From assembly GCA_047623555.1 (NCBI GenBank), contig JBLHMP010000063.1, positions 1 to 24,836 of the forward strand: DNA of 24,836 bases, read 5' to 3'. The number at the start of each line of letters is the position of its first letter. Position 1 is the stretch's first letter. Position numbers and translations under genes: made by a program. Positions 1 to 7,128 of this stretch are shown here, in pieces. The DNA is from NORP181 sp047623555. Its GTDB lineage: Bacteria; Pseudomonadota; Alphaproteobacteria; Rhodobacterales; Rhodobacteraceae. The notes below the pieces were generated by a model. The model had not been told where the DNA came from, did no database searches, and worked only from the letters and a program-made list of their open reading frames with translations.

Positions 1-921
1 GCGCACATATAGATAGGAACCGCTGCTTTCAAACCCGGCGCACCATTCCTGCACGCTAAGGTAATCCATGCCGGTGATCGCGCCGCTATTGGTGTTTTCA
101 CGCTCAGACCCCAGAATGGTGAATTGCGTGTTTTGATCATCTTTTGCGTACCACTGGCCCTGCATTTTATCGAGCAATATGTCCGCGCCGGACCATGACC
201 GCGTGGTTAGGCTGCGCAAAACAATCTCAGAGGTATGACCGTAAACCGCGACCACATCCCCCTCAACAGTGATCGGGCTTCCGATATCCATAGATTGCAG
301 CGAATTGAAAATGTGGGATGGCGTGCGCCCGTCATCGGCGACGAAAAACTTCATGCCGTCGGCGTGAAAACTGCAATACCGCTCGCCACTGCCGCCAAGG
401 CACTCCTGCAATGTTGCGGATTCAACGAAGGGGCGGCCATCGGTCCCCGGCGCGGTTGAGCTGCTTTCCGACTCGAGTTCAGGTTCGGGGGTTGGTTCTT
501 CTGTCGGGGTCGGAAATCCGGCCTCTGTGATGGTAAAGGTAAAATGCTTTGCAGTCTTACCGGTATCAATCTTGCTGAACATGGATTTGTCATAGCCGCG
601 CGCGTCGCAATTACTGTCGCCGACAATGGTAAAAGCCTTGCCCACGGTGCAGAACGCGATATTTTCATCCCGAAATTCACGCCCTGAAACCAAAGCGCGG
701 TAATAGTAAAACCGCCCCGTCAGCTCGTCTTTGAGAGGGGTGGCGCAGTCGTCAACCGCGATGTTCCACCAGCCCTCGGACACCCAATCGTCGCCGTCTT
801 TATAGCCAATCGCAACCGTCAGTTTGGCCGAGGTTTCGTTGCAGATTTCCAATCCGGCCCATGCAGCAGCCGGCGTCAACATCATCAGGGCGAGTACGGC
901 GGCGGACCTCAGGTCTATCAT
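1..921 (-). CDS. Exported DUF1036-domain protein, 3' end outside the window
   Basis: The reading frame is open from an ATG at 921 to base 1, giving the first 307 residues; the stop lies beyond the edge. An AAGGA-type ribosome binding site lies about 10 bases upstream of the start. Residues 1-22 form a signal peptide ending in AAAWA. Residues about 23-131 match my recollection of DUF1036: an ICNET start, a WVSEGWW motif and the cysteines C26, C59, C91 and C105. A Pro/Glu/Ser-rich linker follows (about 137-160). Then comes a second region of at least 145 residues, with C174, C183 and C294, that I do not recognise. The protein is probably periplasmic or surface-exposed. DUF1036 has no established biochemical role that I know of, so no function is assigned. 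The gene is separated by 75 bases from the EamA gene on the same strand and may be co-transcribed with it. Confidence 0.85.
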   Translation of the reverse strand, partial: MIDLRSAAVLALMMLTPAAAWAGLEICNETSAKLTVAIGYKDGDDWVSEGWWNIAVDDCATPLKDELTGRFYYYRALVSGREFRDENIAFCTVGKAFTIVGDSNCDARGYDKSMFSKIDTGKTAKHFTFTITEAGFPTPTEEPTPEPELESESSSTAPGTDGRPFVESATLQECLGGSGERYCSFHADGMKFFVADDGRTPSHIFNSLQSMDIGSPITVEGDVVAVYGHTSEIVLRSLTTRSWSGADILLDKMQGQWYAKDDQNTQFTILGSERENTNSGAITGMDYLSVQEWCAGFESSGSYLYVR

Positions 922-996
922 TCGCGGCTTATCCTTGTTCACGTTGCGACAACCTAGCCAAGACATGGCCTTGCGTGCAAGCGTTTGAATGCGGAT

Positions 997-1917
997 TCAG
1001 ACTTTGGTTGCCGGGGCTGCCGGGGTGATGGCGCGACGATTAAGCACCGCTTCGCGCCAGGTGATAAAGGTGATCGAGCCTAGGATGACACTGCCGCCGA
1101 TAACCACCCAAATATCCACCGGTTCGTGGAACATCAGCGCGCCCAATGCCACCGCCCAGACCAATTGCAAAAACGTTACCGGCTGCGTCACCGTCATCGG
1201 CGCCGCCTTAAATGCCAGCGTCATGGTAAAGTGCCCAACGGTGGCGAAACAGGCGACCGCAGCAAGCACCGCGATTTCGGTGAGGGTTGGCGTGACCCAG
1301 GCAAGCGCCGCAAACGGGGCCAGCACCAATGTCACCCAGACCGACAGCATTGTCACGACGACCAGCGGATCAACCTCGTCCACCAGCACCTTGGCCAGCA
1401 GATATGAGCCGGCAAACAGTACGCCGTTAATCAGCATGGCCAGATGCCCGCCATTCAGTTCGCGAAATCCCGGGCGCAGGATAATAACCGCGCCGATTAG
1501 CGCAAAAACCACCGCCGCAATCCGCCGCGCGGCCAGTTTTTCGTGCAAAAACACCACAGCCGCGAGGGTTACAAAAACCGGTGACAGATAGCTCATGGCG
1601 GTGACTTCGGCCAACGGGATCTGGGTCATGGCGAAAAACCACAAAACGACCCCAATGGCGTGCAGCCCGCCGCGCACTCCAAACAGGGTCTTTTGACGGC
1701 GGGTAAGATGCGCCGCAAATACCCGCTTTGACATCGGCAGCAGGAACAATAAACCCAGTAAGTACCGCAGAAACGCAGCCTCGGTCGGCGGAATGCGGGG
1801 CCCCAGATATTTGACAAGGGCGGTAACGCCGACAAAGCAAATGCCGGTTACGAGCATCCAGAATACACCCTTGGTGGTGTTTGATACTACCGGTTTGGGG
1901 GGCGAGGTTGAGGCCAT
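997..1917 (-). CDS. EamA-family (DMT superfamily) transporter
   Basis: A 306-residue, very hydrophobic inner-membrane protein with about ten membrane segments arranged as two EamA repeats. The first repeat has the GxxxKYLGPRIPPTEAAFLRYL region and ends near VIILRPGF; the second ends near VIGGSVILGS. This is the drug/metabolite transporter layout, and its length is normal for the family. The substrate cannot be read from sequence; such proteins export or import amino acids, nucleobases or other small metabolites. I chose the ATG at 1917; a TTG at 1929 in the same frame would add four residues (MKLA) and neither start has a strong ribosome binding site. The gene begins 39 bases after the stop of the ArgO-like exporter on the same strand, so the two are probably one transcript. 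A shared export role is inference from that context. Confidence 0.88.
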   Translation of the reverse strand: MASTSPPKPVVSNTTKGVFWMLVTGICFVGVTALVKYLGPRIPPTEAAFLRYLLGLLFLLPMSKRVFAAHLTRRQKTLFGVRGGLHAIGVVLWFFAMTQIPLAEVTAMSYLSPVFVTLAAVVFLHEKLAARRIAAVVFALIGAVIILRPGFRELNGGHLAMLINGVLFAGSYLLAKVLVDEVDPLVVVTMLSVWVTLVLAPFAALAWVTPTLTEIAVLAAVACFATVGHFTMTLAFKAAPMTVTQPVTFLQLVWAVALGALMFHEPVDIWVVIGGSVILGSITFITWREAVLNRRAITPAAPATKV

Positions 1918-1956
1918 AGCCAACTTCAATACCCAATTTTGGCCCGGCGCAACCCT

Positions 1957-2556
1957 TCACATGGTAAGTAATTTAGCGGCAATGACCCACATGGTTAGCC
2001 CGATCAGCAAATCCAGCACCTGCCAGGCCTTGGGGCGGGCAAAAAACGGGGTCAGAAAACGCGCGCCATAGCCAAGCCCGAAGAAAAAGACAAAGCTGGC
2101 GGTGACGGCGCCAATGCCGAACCACAACCGGCTGTCATATTGTGATGATACCGATCCGATGAGCACCACCGTATCCAGATAGACATGCGGATTTAGCCAG
2201 GTGAACGCCAACAACGTCGCCAATATCGCCACAAACGAGGTTTGCGCGCCGCCCGTCACGTCCAATGCGGTGCCGCCTTGCCAGGCGCTGTGCAGGTTGC
2301 TGGCGCCATAACAGATCAGAAATGCCGCACCACCATAGCGCATAATCGGCTCAAACCATGGCACTGCGGTGGCCAACGCGCCAAATCCGGCGATGCCAGC
2401 GACGATCAGAATAGCATCGGAAACCGCGCAGGTCAGGCAGACCCAGAACACATGTTCCCGCCGCAACCCCTGGCGCAAAACAAAGGCGTTCTGCGCGCCA
2501 ATGGCCAAAATCAGGCCAAAGCCCAGGGCAAATCCGGATAGAAAGGCAGGGCTCAT
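1957..2556 (-). CDS. argO: LysE/ArgO-type amino-acid exporter
   Basis: A 199-residue inner-membrane protein with the LysE/ArgO signature GAQNAFVLRQGLRREHV near the N-terminus, a conserved WLNPHVYLD segment in the middle and about six membrane helices. Family members export basic amino acids (arginine, lysine) when the intracellular level is high. The frame stays open upstream to 2631, but the ATG at 2556 has a clear AGGAG six bases ahead and begins exactly where the family begins, so the extra 25 residues are rejected. It is divergent from a LysR regulator of the ArgP/LysG type, the classic arrangement for this exporter, which supports the assignment. The actual substrate (Arg, Lys or another amino acid) is not proven by sequence. 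Confidence 0.88.
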   Translation of the reverse strand: MSPAFLSGFALGFGLILAIGAQNAFVLRQGLRREHVFWVCLTCAVSDAILIVAGIAGFGALATAVPWFEPIMRYGGAAFLICYGASNLHSAWQGGTALDVTGGAQTSFVAILATLLAFTWLNPHVYLDTVVLIGSVSSQYDSRLWFGIGAVTASFVFFFGLGYGARFLTPFFARPKAWQVLDLLIGLTMWVIAAKLLTM

Positions 2557-2646
2557 AGTGGCTCCTATACAGGCTGTGTAGGTTTGACTACGCCGCCCAA
2601 GGCCTGTAATCCAATTAATTATCTTCACCATGGATAAGCCTAGCTA
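2557..2646. promoter_or_regulatory. Divergent promoter/operator region between argO and the argP-like gene
   Basis: Ninety bases separate the two divergent starts. They include the palindrome AATTAATT at 2613-2620 inside an AT-rich patch, the likely place for regulator binding and for both promoters. By analogy with ArgP and LysG, the regulator should bind here and activate the exporter with a basic amino acid as co-effector. No exact -35/-10 pair is convincing on either strand. Confidence 0.45.
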
Positions 2647-3525
2647 ATGCAATTCAACCCCCATCATCTGGCGGCATTGGCATCGGTCCTGCGGTGCGGC
2701 AACTTTGAGTTGGCGGCGGCGGATCTGGCCGTTACCCCGTCGGCCATTTCACAACGGATCAAGGCGCTTGAGGATCAGGTCGGCGCTACGCTGATCCAAC
2801 GCGGCACGCCCTGCATCGGCACCGATGCCGGGCTGCGGCTGGCAAAACATGCCGAGGATGTTGGATTACTCGAGGCCCAACTAAGCCGCGATCTGTCGTT
2901 AGAGCACAGCAAAGGCAATGTCCGATTGCGCATTGCGGTCAACGCCGACAGTCTGGCCACGTGGTTTGTGGCCGCGATGACCGAGGTGCCGGATGTGCTG
3001 TTTGATCTGGTGATCGACGATCAGGATCACAGTGCCGATTGGCTGCGCCGGGGCGAAGTCAGCGCCGCGATCACCTCGGGTGGCAAACCGGTCACCGGCT
3101 GTGACAGCATCGCGCTGGGATCACTGCGGTATGTGGCGACGGCCAATCCCGATTTCAAACATCGCTGGTTTGGCGATGGGGCGACGGCCCTGGCCAAAGC
3201 GCCCTGCCTGACGTTCAACGCCAAGGACGCGTTGCAGCGTACCTGGATATTTGAACAGCTGGGCCAGCGGATTTCACCGCCAACGCATTTCCTGCCCGCG
3301 TCGCAGTCCTTTGTCGACGCCACCCGCGCCGGGCTTGGCTGGGGGATGAACCCCGAACATCTGGTACGCGGGCCGCTGCGCAATGCACAGCTGGTGACGC
3401 TTATCGCGAATGCGCCGCTGGATGTGCCGCTAACGTGGCAAGTCAGCCGGATCATGGCGCCGTCGCTAGAGCCCGTAACACAGGCCGTGCAAAAGGCCGC
3501 GCGCAAAGTTCTGATTGCGCACTAA
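2647..3525 (+). CDS. argP: LysR-family regulator, ArgP/LysG type
   Basis: A 292-residue LysR-type transcription factor. The N-terminal winged helix-turn-helix (about residues 4-60) includes FELAAADLAVTPSAISQRIK, followed by the linker helix and a periplasmic-binding-like effector domain (about 90-290). The ArgP/IciA/LysG subgroup is suggested by the HLAALASVLRCGNFE start, by VTPSAISQRIKALE and by the RIAVNADSLATWF segment that opens the effector domain. Its divergent placement with an ArgO/LysE exporter fits a regulator that activates export in response to basic amino acids. The ribosome binding site is poor (GGATA). The nitroreductase gene starts 33 bases downstream on the same strand, so read-through is possible. 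The specific effector is inferred, not seen. Confidence 0.85.
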   Translation: MQFNPHHLAALASVLRCGNFELAAADLAVTPSAISQRIKALEDQVGATLIQRGTPCIGTDAGLRLAKHAEDVGLLEAQLSRDLSLEHSKGNVRLRIAVNADSLATWFVAAMTEVPDVLFDLVIDDQDHSADWLRRGEVSAAITSGGKPVTGCDSIALGSLRYVATANPDFKHRWFGDGATALAKAPCLTFNAKDALQRTWIFEQLGQRISPPTHFLPASQSFVDATRAGLGWGMNPEHLVRGPLRNAQLVTLIANAPLDVPLTWQVSRIMAPSLEPVTQAVQKAARKVLIAH

Positions 3526-3558
3526 CACCCCCCCCCGCAAGACAAAAGAAGAGCACCC

Positions 3559-4251
3559 ATGTTTACCAAAGACAGCCTAAATTATTCTGCGATCCCATTG
3601 CCGGATCGGGCCAATCTGACCGACGCCGAAATGCGCGACGCCGCATTGGCGTTTTATGACCACATCCGGACCCGTCATTCGGTGCGGGATTATTCTGAAC
3701 GCCCGGTGGCGCGTGAGGTTATCGAAACCTGCATTCGCACCGCAGGAACGGCGCCGTCCGGGGCGAACCACCAGCCCTGGCATTTTGTAGCAATTGCCAA
3801 CCCTGCCCTGAAACAGCAAATTCGCCATGAGGCCGAGGCCGAAGAGCGCCGGTTTTATGCCGGTGGCGGTGGCGATGAATGGATCAAGGCGCTGGAACCG
3901 ATTGGTACCGATGCCGACAAACCGCATTTGACAGTAGCGCCGTGGCTAATAGTTGTGTTCGCCCAGCGCTGGGGTGAATTTGCCGACGGCACACGGTATA
4001 AAAACTATTACGTGCCCGAAAGCGTCAATATCGCCACCGGGTTTTTGTTGACCGCTCTGCATAACGCCGGGCTGGTGACGCTGACCCACACGCCCAACCC
4101 GATGAAATTTCTGAACAAAGCGTTGGGGCGGCCCGGCTCTGAAAAACCGACGATGATCATCGCGGTGGGGCATCCGTCTGAGGACGCAACAGTGCCAAGC
4201 GTGGCCAAGGTGAAAAAGCCGCTGGACGCGATAGCAACCTTCTTTCAATAG
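3559..4251 (+). CDS. Nitroreductase-fold flavoprotein resembling iodotyrosine deiodinase
   Basis: A 230-residue FMN-dependent nitroreductase-fold protein. The family's FMN-binding Arg/Ser motif is at RTRHSVR (37-43), followed by TAGTAPSGANHQPW (61-74), NYYVPESVNIATGFLLTALHNAGLV (149-173) and a C-terminal SEDATVPSVAKVKKPLD block. These blocks follow the order and wording of vertebrate iodotyrosine deiodinase (IYD) far more closely than generic nitroreductases. The substrate-lid residues that IYD uses to hold the zwitterion of halotyrosine (Glu, Tyr, Lys, spaced 4 and 21 residues apart) appear as E96, Y100 and K121 with exactly that spacing. The likely reaction is reductive dehalogenation of mono- or di-halotyrosine using reduced FMN. 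Bacterial IYD homologues are known; physiological substrates are often unclear. The protein is cytoplasmic, with no signal peptide. An AGAAGAG ribosome binding site precedes the ATG. Confidence 0.82.
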   Translation: MFTKDSLNYSAIPLPDRANLTDAEMRDAALAFYDHIRTRHSVRDYSERPVAREVIETCIRTAGTAPSGANHQPWHFVAIANPALKQQIRHEAEAEERRFYAGGGGDEWIKALEPIGTDADKPHLTVAPWLIVVFAQRWGEFADGTRYKNYYVPESVNIATGFLLTALHNAGLVTLTHTPNPMKFLNKALGRPGSEKPTMIIAVGHPSEDATVPSVAKVKKPLDAIATFFQ

Positions 4252-4521
4252 CGAACAATTGGTAATCCAGAATACCCAATTTTCCCAATTGGTTATAACA
4301 GGAACGTGATCAGGAACCTTGTCGAAATCGTGACTAATATAACAACTTAGGGTTTTTTATATGCCGGAAAAAGAACATTTCGGTAATTACGACTATAGGT
4401 GTATCTTTTACTTGCGCACCTGATGGCCATTGAAATTTACTCCGAGGGAAATTTTTATTGACCTTTCTTCAACCTTTGGTAATTTTTTGTTACCAATGCG
4501 AGAAAATGGGAAGGCATACCA
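4252..4521. other. AT-rich intergenic region before the sugar dehydrogenase gene
   Basis: These 270 bases hold no gene. Just after the nitroreductase stop, a weak stem (4257-4264 with 4273-4281) followed by TTT may end the upstream transcript. The words CCAATT/AATTGG recur at 4257-4262, 4276-4281 and 4286-4292. The stretch is markedly richer in A and T than the flanking genes. A promoter candidate and a dyad lie at its right end and are listed separately. Confidence 0.5.
4458..4496 (+). promoter_or_regulatory. Candidate promoter with overlapping dyad for the sugar dehydrogenase gene
   Basis: A TTGACC hexamer at 4458-4463 lies 17 bases ahead of AATTTT (4481-4486), a reasonable -35/-10 pair. 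The perfect inverted repeat TTGGTAA / TTACCAA (4476-4482 and 4490-4496, 7-base spacer) lies over the -10 and probable start site, where a repressor or redox/sugar regulator could act. The protein that binds it is unknown. Confidence 0.45.
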
Positions 4522-5778
4522 ATGATAAAGAGATTTTCAACCTACTGCGCTATTGGCGCATTATGCGTTGGCATGGTGCCAATTGTTGCCATGGCACAAC
4601 AGGATACACTGGCCAAGCTAGGCGCGTTCCAGTCAACCGGGGGCAACGGGTTTACCTATGTTGACCAAAATACCGCCGAAGCAGATTCGATTCGTGAGAC
4701 CCTGAAAGGCATTAAACTGCCGGACGGCTTTAACACCGAATTGTATGCGCTGGTTCCGGATGCACGCCATATGGCGATGGCCCCACAAGGGACCGTGCTT
4801 ATTGTTGGCACCAAGAAATCAAAGGTCTGGTCCGTCATGGACCGCGATCGCAATGACATTGCGGACGAAGTCAAAGATTTCGCCCCGGTGCTTGATTTTG
4901 ACGTCCCCAACGGGGTGGCATGGTCCAAAGACAGGTTCCTGTTCATCGCCGAGCGGAACCGCGTGATGATGTTCCCGGCGGCTGAGTTCTTCCAGGAAAG
5001 CCCGGATATCGTGGCGGTGCCCATTGTTCCACAAGGCACGCTTATTCCGGCTGAGGACGAAAGCTATAACCATACGGCGCGGGTTGTTAAGATTGGGCCG
5101 GATGACAAGGTTTATGTGTCTTTGGGCCAGCCATTCAACGTGACACCAGAAGATAAAGTTGAGCCGTTTATGGCAAACGGTATCGGTGGCATCATCCGTA
5201 TGGATCGCGATGGGGCAAACCGCGAAGTTTACACCACCGGCATCCGCAATTCAGTTGGCCATGATTTTCATCCGGTCACCGGCGAACTTTGGTTTACCGA
5301 CAATCAGGTTGACGGTATGGGCGACGGCATTCCTGCCGGTGAGCTGAACCATCAGACCGAAAAGGGCCAGCATTTCGGCTTCCCTCGGTATGGCGGTGGC
5401 ACAACACGGACCACGGAATTTACCGGTCAGGAAATACCGTTCGACGTGGTCAACCCAGCGGTTGAAACAGTGGCACATGCGGCGGATTTGGGCATGACGT
5501 TCTATAATGGCAAAATGTTCCCTGGCAAATATAAGAACGCCATTTCCTCGGCACAGCACGGATCATGGAACCGCACAACGCCGGTTGGCGCACGGGTGAT
5601 GGTGACCTTTATCGACGATGAGGGCAACGCCACGATGGAACCGTTTGCCGAAGGCTGGATTGACGAGAACGGCGAATATGATGGCCGTCCGGTTGATGTG
5701 CATCAGTTGAAAGATGGATCAATTTTGGTGTCCGACGATTTCGCCAATGCGATCTATCGGATCACGTACTCCGAATAG
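4522..5778 (+). CDS. Exported PQQ-dependent sugar (sorbosone/aldose-type) dehydrogenase
   Basis: A 418-residue protein with a signal peptide (residues 1-25, ending AMA) and a six-bladed beta-propeller of the soluble glucose / L-sorbosone dehydrogenase family. Characteristic segments are VPNGVAWSKDRFLFIAERNR (128-147), NHTARVVKIGPDDKVYVSLG (183-202), GIRNSVGHDFHPVTGELWFTDN (240-261) and SAQHGSWNR (343-351). H184 aligns with the catalytic-base histidine of PQQ glucose dehydrogenases, and R242/N243 lie in the usual PQQ contact region. It is expected to oxidise an aldose or similar alcohol in the periplasm and pass electrons to a cytochrome. A cytochrome c gene follows 99 bases later, which supports this. 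The substrate is not determined. No PQQ synthesis genes are in the window. The ATG at 4522 is preceded by GGGAAGG. Confidence 0.85.
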   Translation: MIKRFSTYCAIGALCVGMVPIVAMAQQDTLAKLGAFQSTGGNGFTYVDQNTAEADSIRETLKGIKLPDGFNTELYALVPDARHMAMAPQGTVLIVGTKKSKVWSVMDRDRNDIADEVKDFAPVLDFDVPNGVAWSKDRFLFIAERNRVMMFPAAEFFQESPDIVAVPIVPQGTLIPAEDESYNHTARVVKIGPDDKVYVSLGQPFNVTPEDKVEPFMANGIGGIIRMDRDGANREVYTTGIRNSVGHDFHPVTGELWFTDNQVDGMGDGIPAGELNHQTEKGQHFGFPRYGGGTTRTTEFTGQEIPFDVVNPAVETVAHAADLGMTFYNGKMFPGKYKNAISSAQHGSWNRTTPVGARVMVTFIDDEGNATMEPFAEGWIDENGEYDGRPVDVHQLKDGSILVSDDFANAIYRITYSE

Positions 5779-5788
5779 AAATGACAAA

Positions 5789-5826
5789 GGGGCCGACCAA
5801 CCAATTGCAGTGGTCGGCCCTATTTT
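5789..5826 (+). terminator. Intrinsic terminator-like hairpin after the sugar dehydrogenase gene
   Basis: A perfect 10-bp stem GGGCCGACCA (5790-5799) / TGGTCGGCCC (5811-5820) with an 11-base loop is followed by TATTTT. It begins about 11 bases after the stop codon. It should end or attenuate transcription before the cytochrome gene. Confidence 0.75.
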
Positions 5827-5827
5827 G

Positions 5828-5855
5828 AGGGGCCTTGTTTTGCGGGCCCCTGTTT
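5828..5855 (+). terminator. Second terminator-like hairpin in the leader of the cytochrome c gene
   Basis: The stem AGGGGCC (5828-5834) / GGCCCCT (5845-5851) has a 10-base loop and is followed by GTTTTG. It stands in tandem with the hairpin just upstream and ends about 25 bases before the cytochrome start. It may be a second terminator, an RNA 3'-end stabiliser, or an attenuator. Confidence 0.5.
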
Positions 5856-5877
5856 TGATGGCAGGAGAACAATAATA

Positions 5878-6207
5878 ATGAATCGATATGTCAGGTCTGC
5901 TTTGGCAGGGATTGCAGTGCTGAGCCTGATCGGATCCCCCGCGATGGCACGTGATGTTGAGCATAGCAAAGAGCTCGCGCGGAAATGTTCGGTTTGCCAT
6001 GGCAAACAAGGCATCGCCCGCGACCCGGAGGTTCCCAACCTTGCCGGGCAATCATCGCTTTATCTGGAAAAGAGTCTAAAAGCGTTTCGTTCAGGGGAAC
6101 GCGAAGACCGGCGCATGACGATCATCGTGCGTAAACTAAGTGACGACGACATCCGGGATCTGGCCGAATGGTTTTCGACATTTGTTATCACCGTCGAGCG
6201 GCCTTGA
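5878..6207 (+). CDS. Small periplasmic class I cytochrome c
   Basis: A 109-residue protein with a signal peptide (about 1-24, ending PAMA), one haem c attachment site CSVCH (37-41) and the downstream methionine M80 (RRMT) as likely sixth ligand. The PNLAGQSSLYLEKSLKAFRSGER segment (53-75) is typical of cytochrome c4/c553-like single domains. It is probably the electron acceptor for the exported sugar dehydrogenase encoded just upstream and would deliver electrons to the respiratory chain. AGGAG sits ten bases before the ATG. The two hairpins ahead of the gene suggest that its level is set separately from the dehydrogenase or by read-through. The functional pairing is inferred from position. 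Confidence 0.88.
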   Translation: MNRYVRSALAGIAVLSLIGSPAMARDVEHSKELARKCSVCHGKQGIARDPEVPNLAGQSSLYLEKSLKAFRSGEREDRRMTIIVRKLSDDDIRDLAEWFSTFVITVERP

Positions 6208-6223
6208 AATGATGAGGTGAGAG

Positions 6224-6250
6224 GCGTGGGTTTTCACCCACCCTACGCCC
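6224..6250. repeat. Dispersed palindromic repeat, copy 1
   Basis: A 27-base unit that recurs without a mismatch at 24784-24810 in the same orientation. It contains a perfect hairpin GTGGGT-TTTC-ACCCAC (6226-6241). It can alternatively fold as GGCGT-GGGT against ACCCTACGCC with one bulge (6223-6249). This copy sits between the converging cytochrome c and yebC genes. It resembles the short REP-like palindromes scattered in intergenic regions of roseobacters. Confidence 0.8.
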
Positions 6251-6264
6251 ATATCATGCCAAAT

Positions 6265-7005
6265 TTACAGCTGTTCCATGACCTCGTCTGAGGCTTCGAA
6301 GTTTGATGTAACACGCTGAATATCATCGTCATCTTCCAGCGCATCAATCAATTTCATCAGCTTTTGCATGCCAATAAGATCCATGTCGGTGCTGATTGAC
6401 GGCTTCCACACCAGTTTGGTGCTTTGGCTTTCGCCCAATGCGGATTCGAGCGCTGCTGAGACATCGTTAAGGTCTAAATCTTCGCACCAGATGATATGAC
6501 CGTCCTCGGTGCTCTCAACGTCTTCGGCTCCGGCCTCGATCGCGGCCTCCATCACGGTGTCGGCATCACCAACGGACGCCAGATACGTGACCTCGCCCTT
6601 GCGGTCGAACATGAACCCGACGCTGCCGGTTTCGCCCAGATTGCCGCCGTTTTTGGCGAATGTCGAACGCACCGAGCTGGCTGTGCGATTGCGGTTGTCG
6701 GTCATTGCCTCGACGATCACCGCGACGCCATTGGGACCATAGCCTTCATAGCGGATTTCTTCGTACTCATCGCCTTCGCCAATCTGGCTTTTCTTGATGG
6801 CGCGGTCGATCACCTCCTTGGGCAAGGATTGGCTTTTGCCTTCTTTGATCGCCATGCGCAGACGCGGGTTATGATCCGGGTCCGGGTCGCCCATTTTGGC
6901 GGCGACAGTGATCTCTTTGGACAGTTTGGAGAATAGTTTTGAGCGCACGGCGTCCTGACGCCCTTTGCGATGCTGGATGTTTGCCCATTTTGAGTGGCCG
7001 GCCAT
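6265..7005 (-). CDS. yebC: YebC/PmpR/TACO1-family protein
   Basis: A 246-residue cytoplasmic protein, full length for the family. It opens with MAGHSKWANIQHRKGRQDA, the family hallmark, and carries PRLRMAIKEGKSQSLPKEVIDRAIKK in the N-terminal helical domain, YEGYGPNGVAVIVEAMTDNRNRT in the central domain, and an acidic third domain ending DDDIQRVTSNFEAS. YebC proteins were long called DNA-binding regulators; recent work on the family points to a role in translation of difficult proline-rich stretches, like mitochondrial TACO1. I cannot distinguish these roles from sequence. In many alphaproteobacteria yebC lies near ymdB and the 5-formyl-THF cyclo-ligase gene; here they are on the same strand but about 8 kb apart. 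Confidence 0.95.
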   Translation of the reverse strand: MAGHSKWANIQHRKGRQDAVRSKLFSKLSKEITVAAKMGDPDPDHNPRLRMAIKEGKSQSLPKEVIDRAIKKSQIGEGDEYEEIRYEGYGPNGVAVIVEAMTDNRNRTASSVRSTFAKNGGNLGETGSVGFMFDRKGEVTYLASVGDADTVMEAAIEAGAEDVESTEDGHIIWCEDLDLNDVSAALESALGESQSTKLVWKPSISTDMDLIGMQKLMKLIDALEDDDDIQRVTSNFEASDEVMEQL

Positions 7006-7128
7006 GTCTGCTCTCCGTTCCTGCTAGGTCAGGCGGTTCTATAGGCCAGAGGCAGGGCCAAGGGCAAGCCTTTGGGCTGTTGCGATCGGTAAACATCGCT
7101 AAAGTGGCCGGGAATGGAGGGTCTGCAG

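Noticed and set aside
235..680. Several open frames on both strands at the left end
   Set aside because: They overlap the DUF1036 gene, which is open to the window edge and has a signal peptide and domain match; they are shadows.
1918..1929. TTG start for the EamA transporter
   Set aside because: It adds four residues without a better ribosome binding site than the ATG at 1917; left as a possibility.
2557..2631. 25-residue N-terminal extension of the ArgO-like exporter
   Set aside because: The ATG at 2556 has a strong AGGAG, fits the family start, and the extension would run through the divergent control region.
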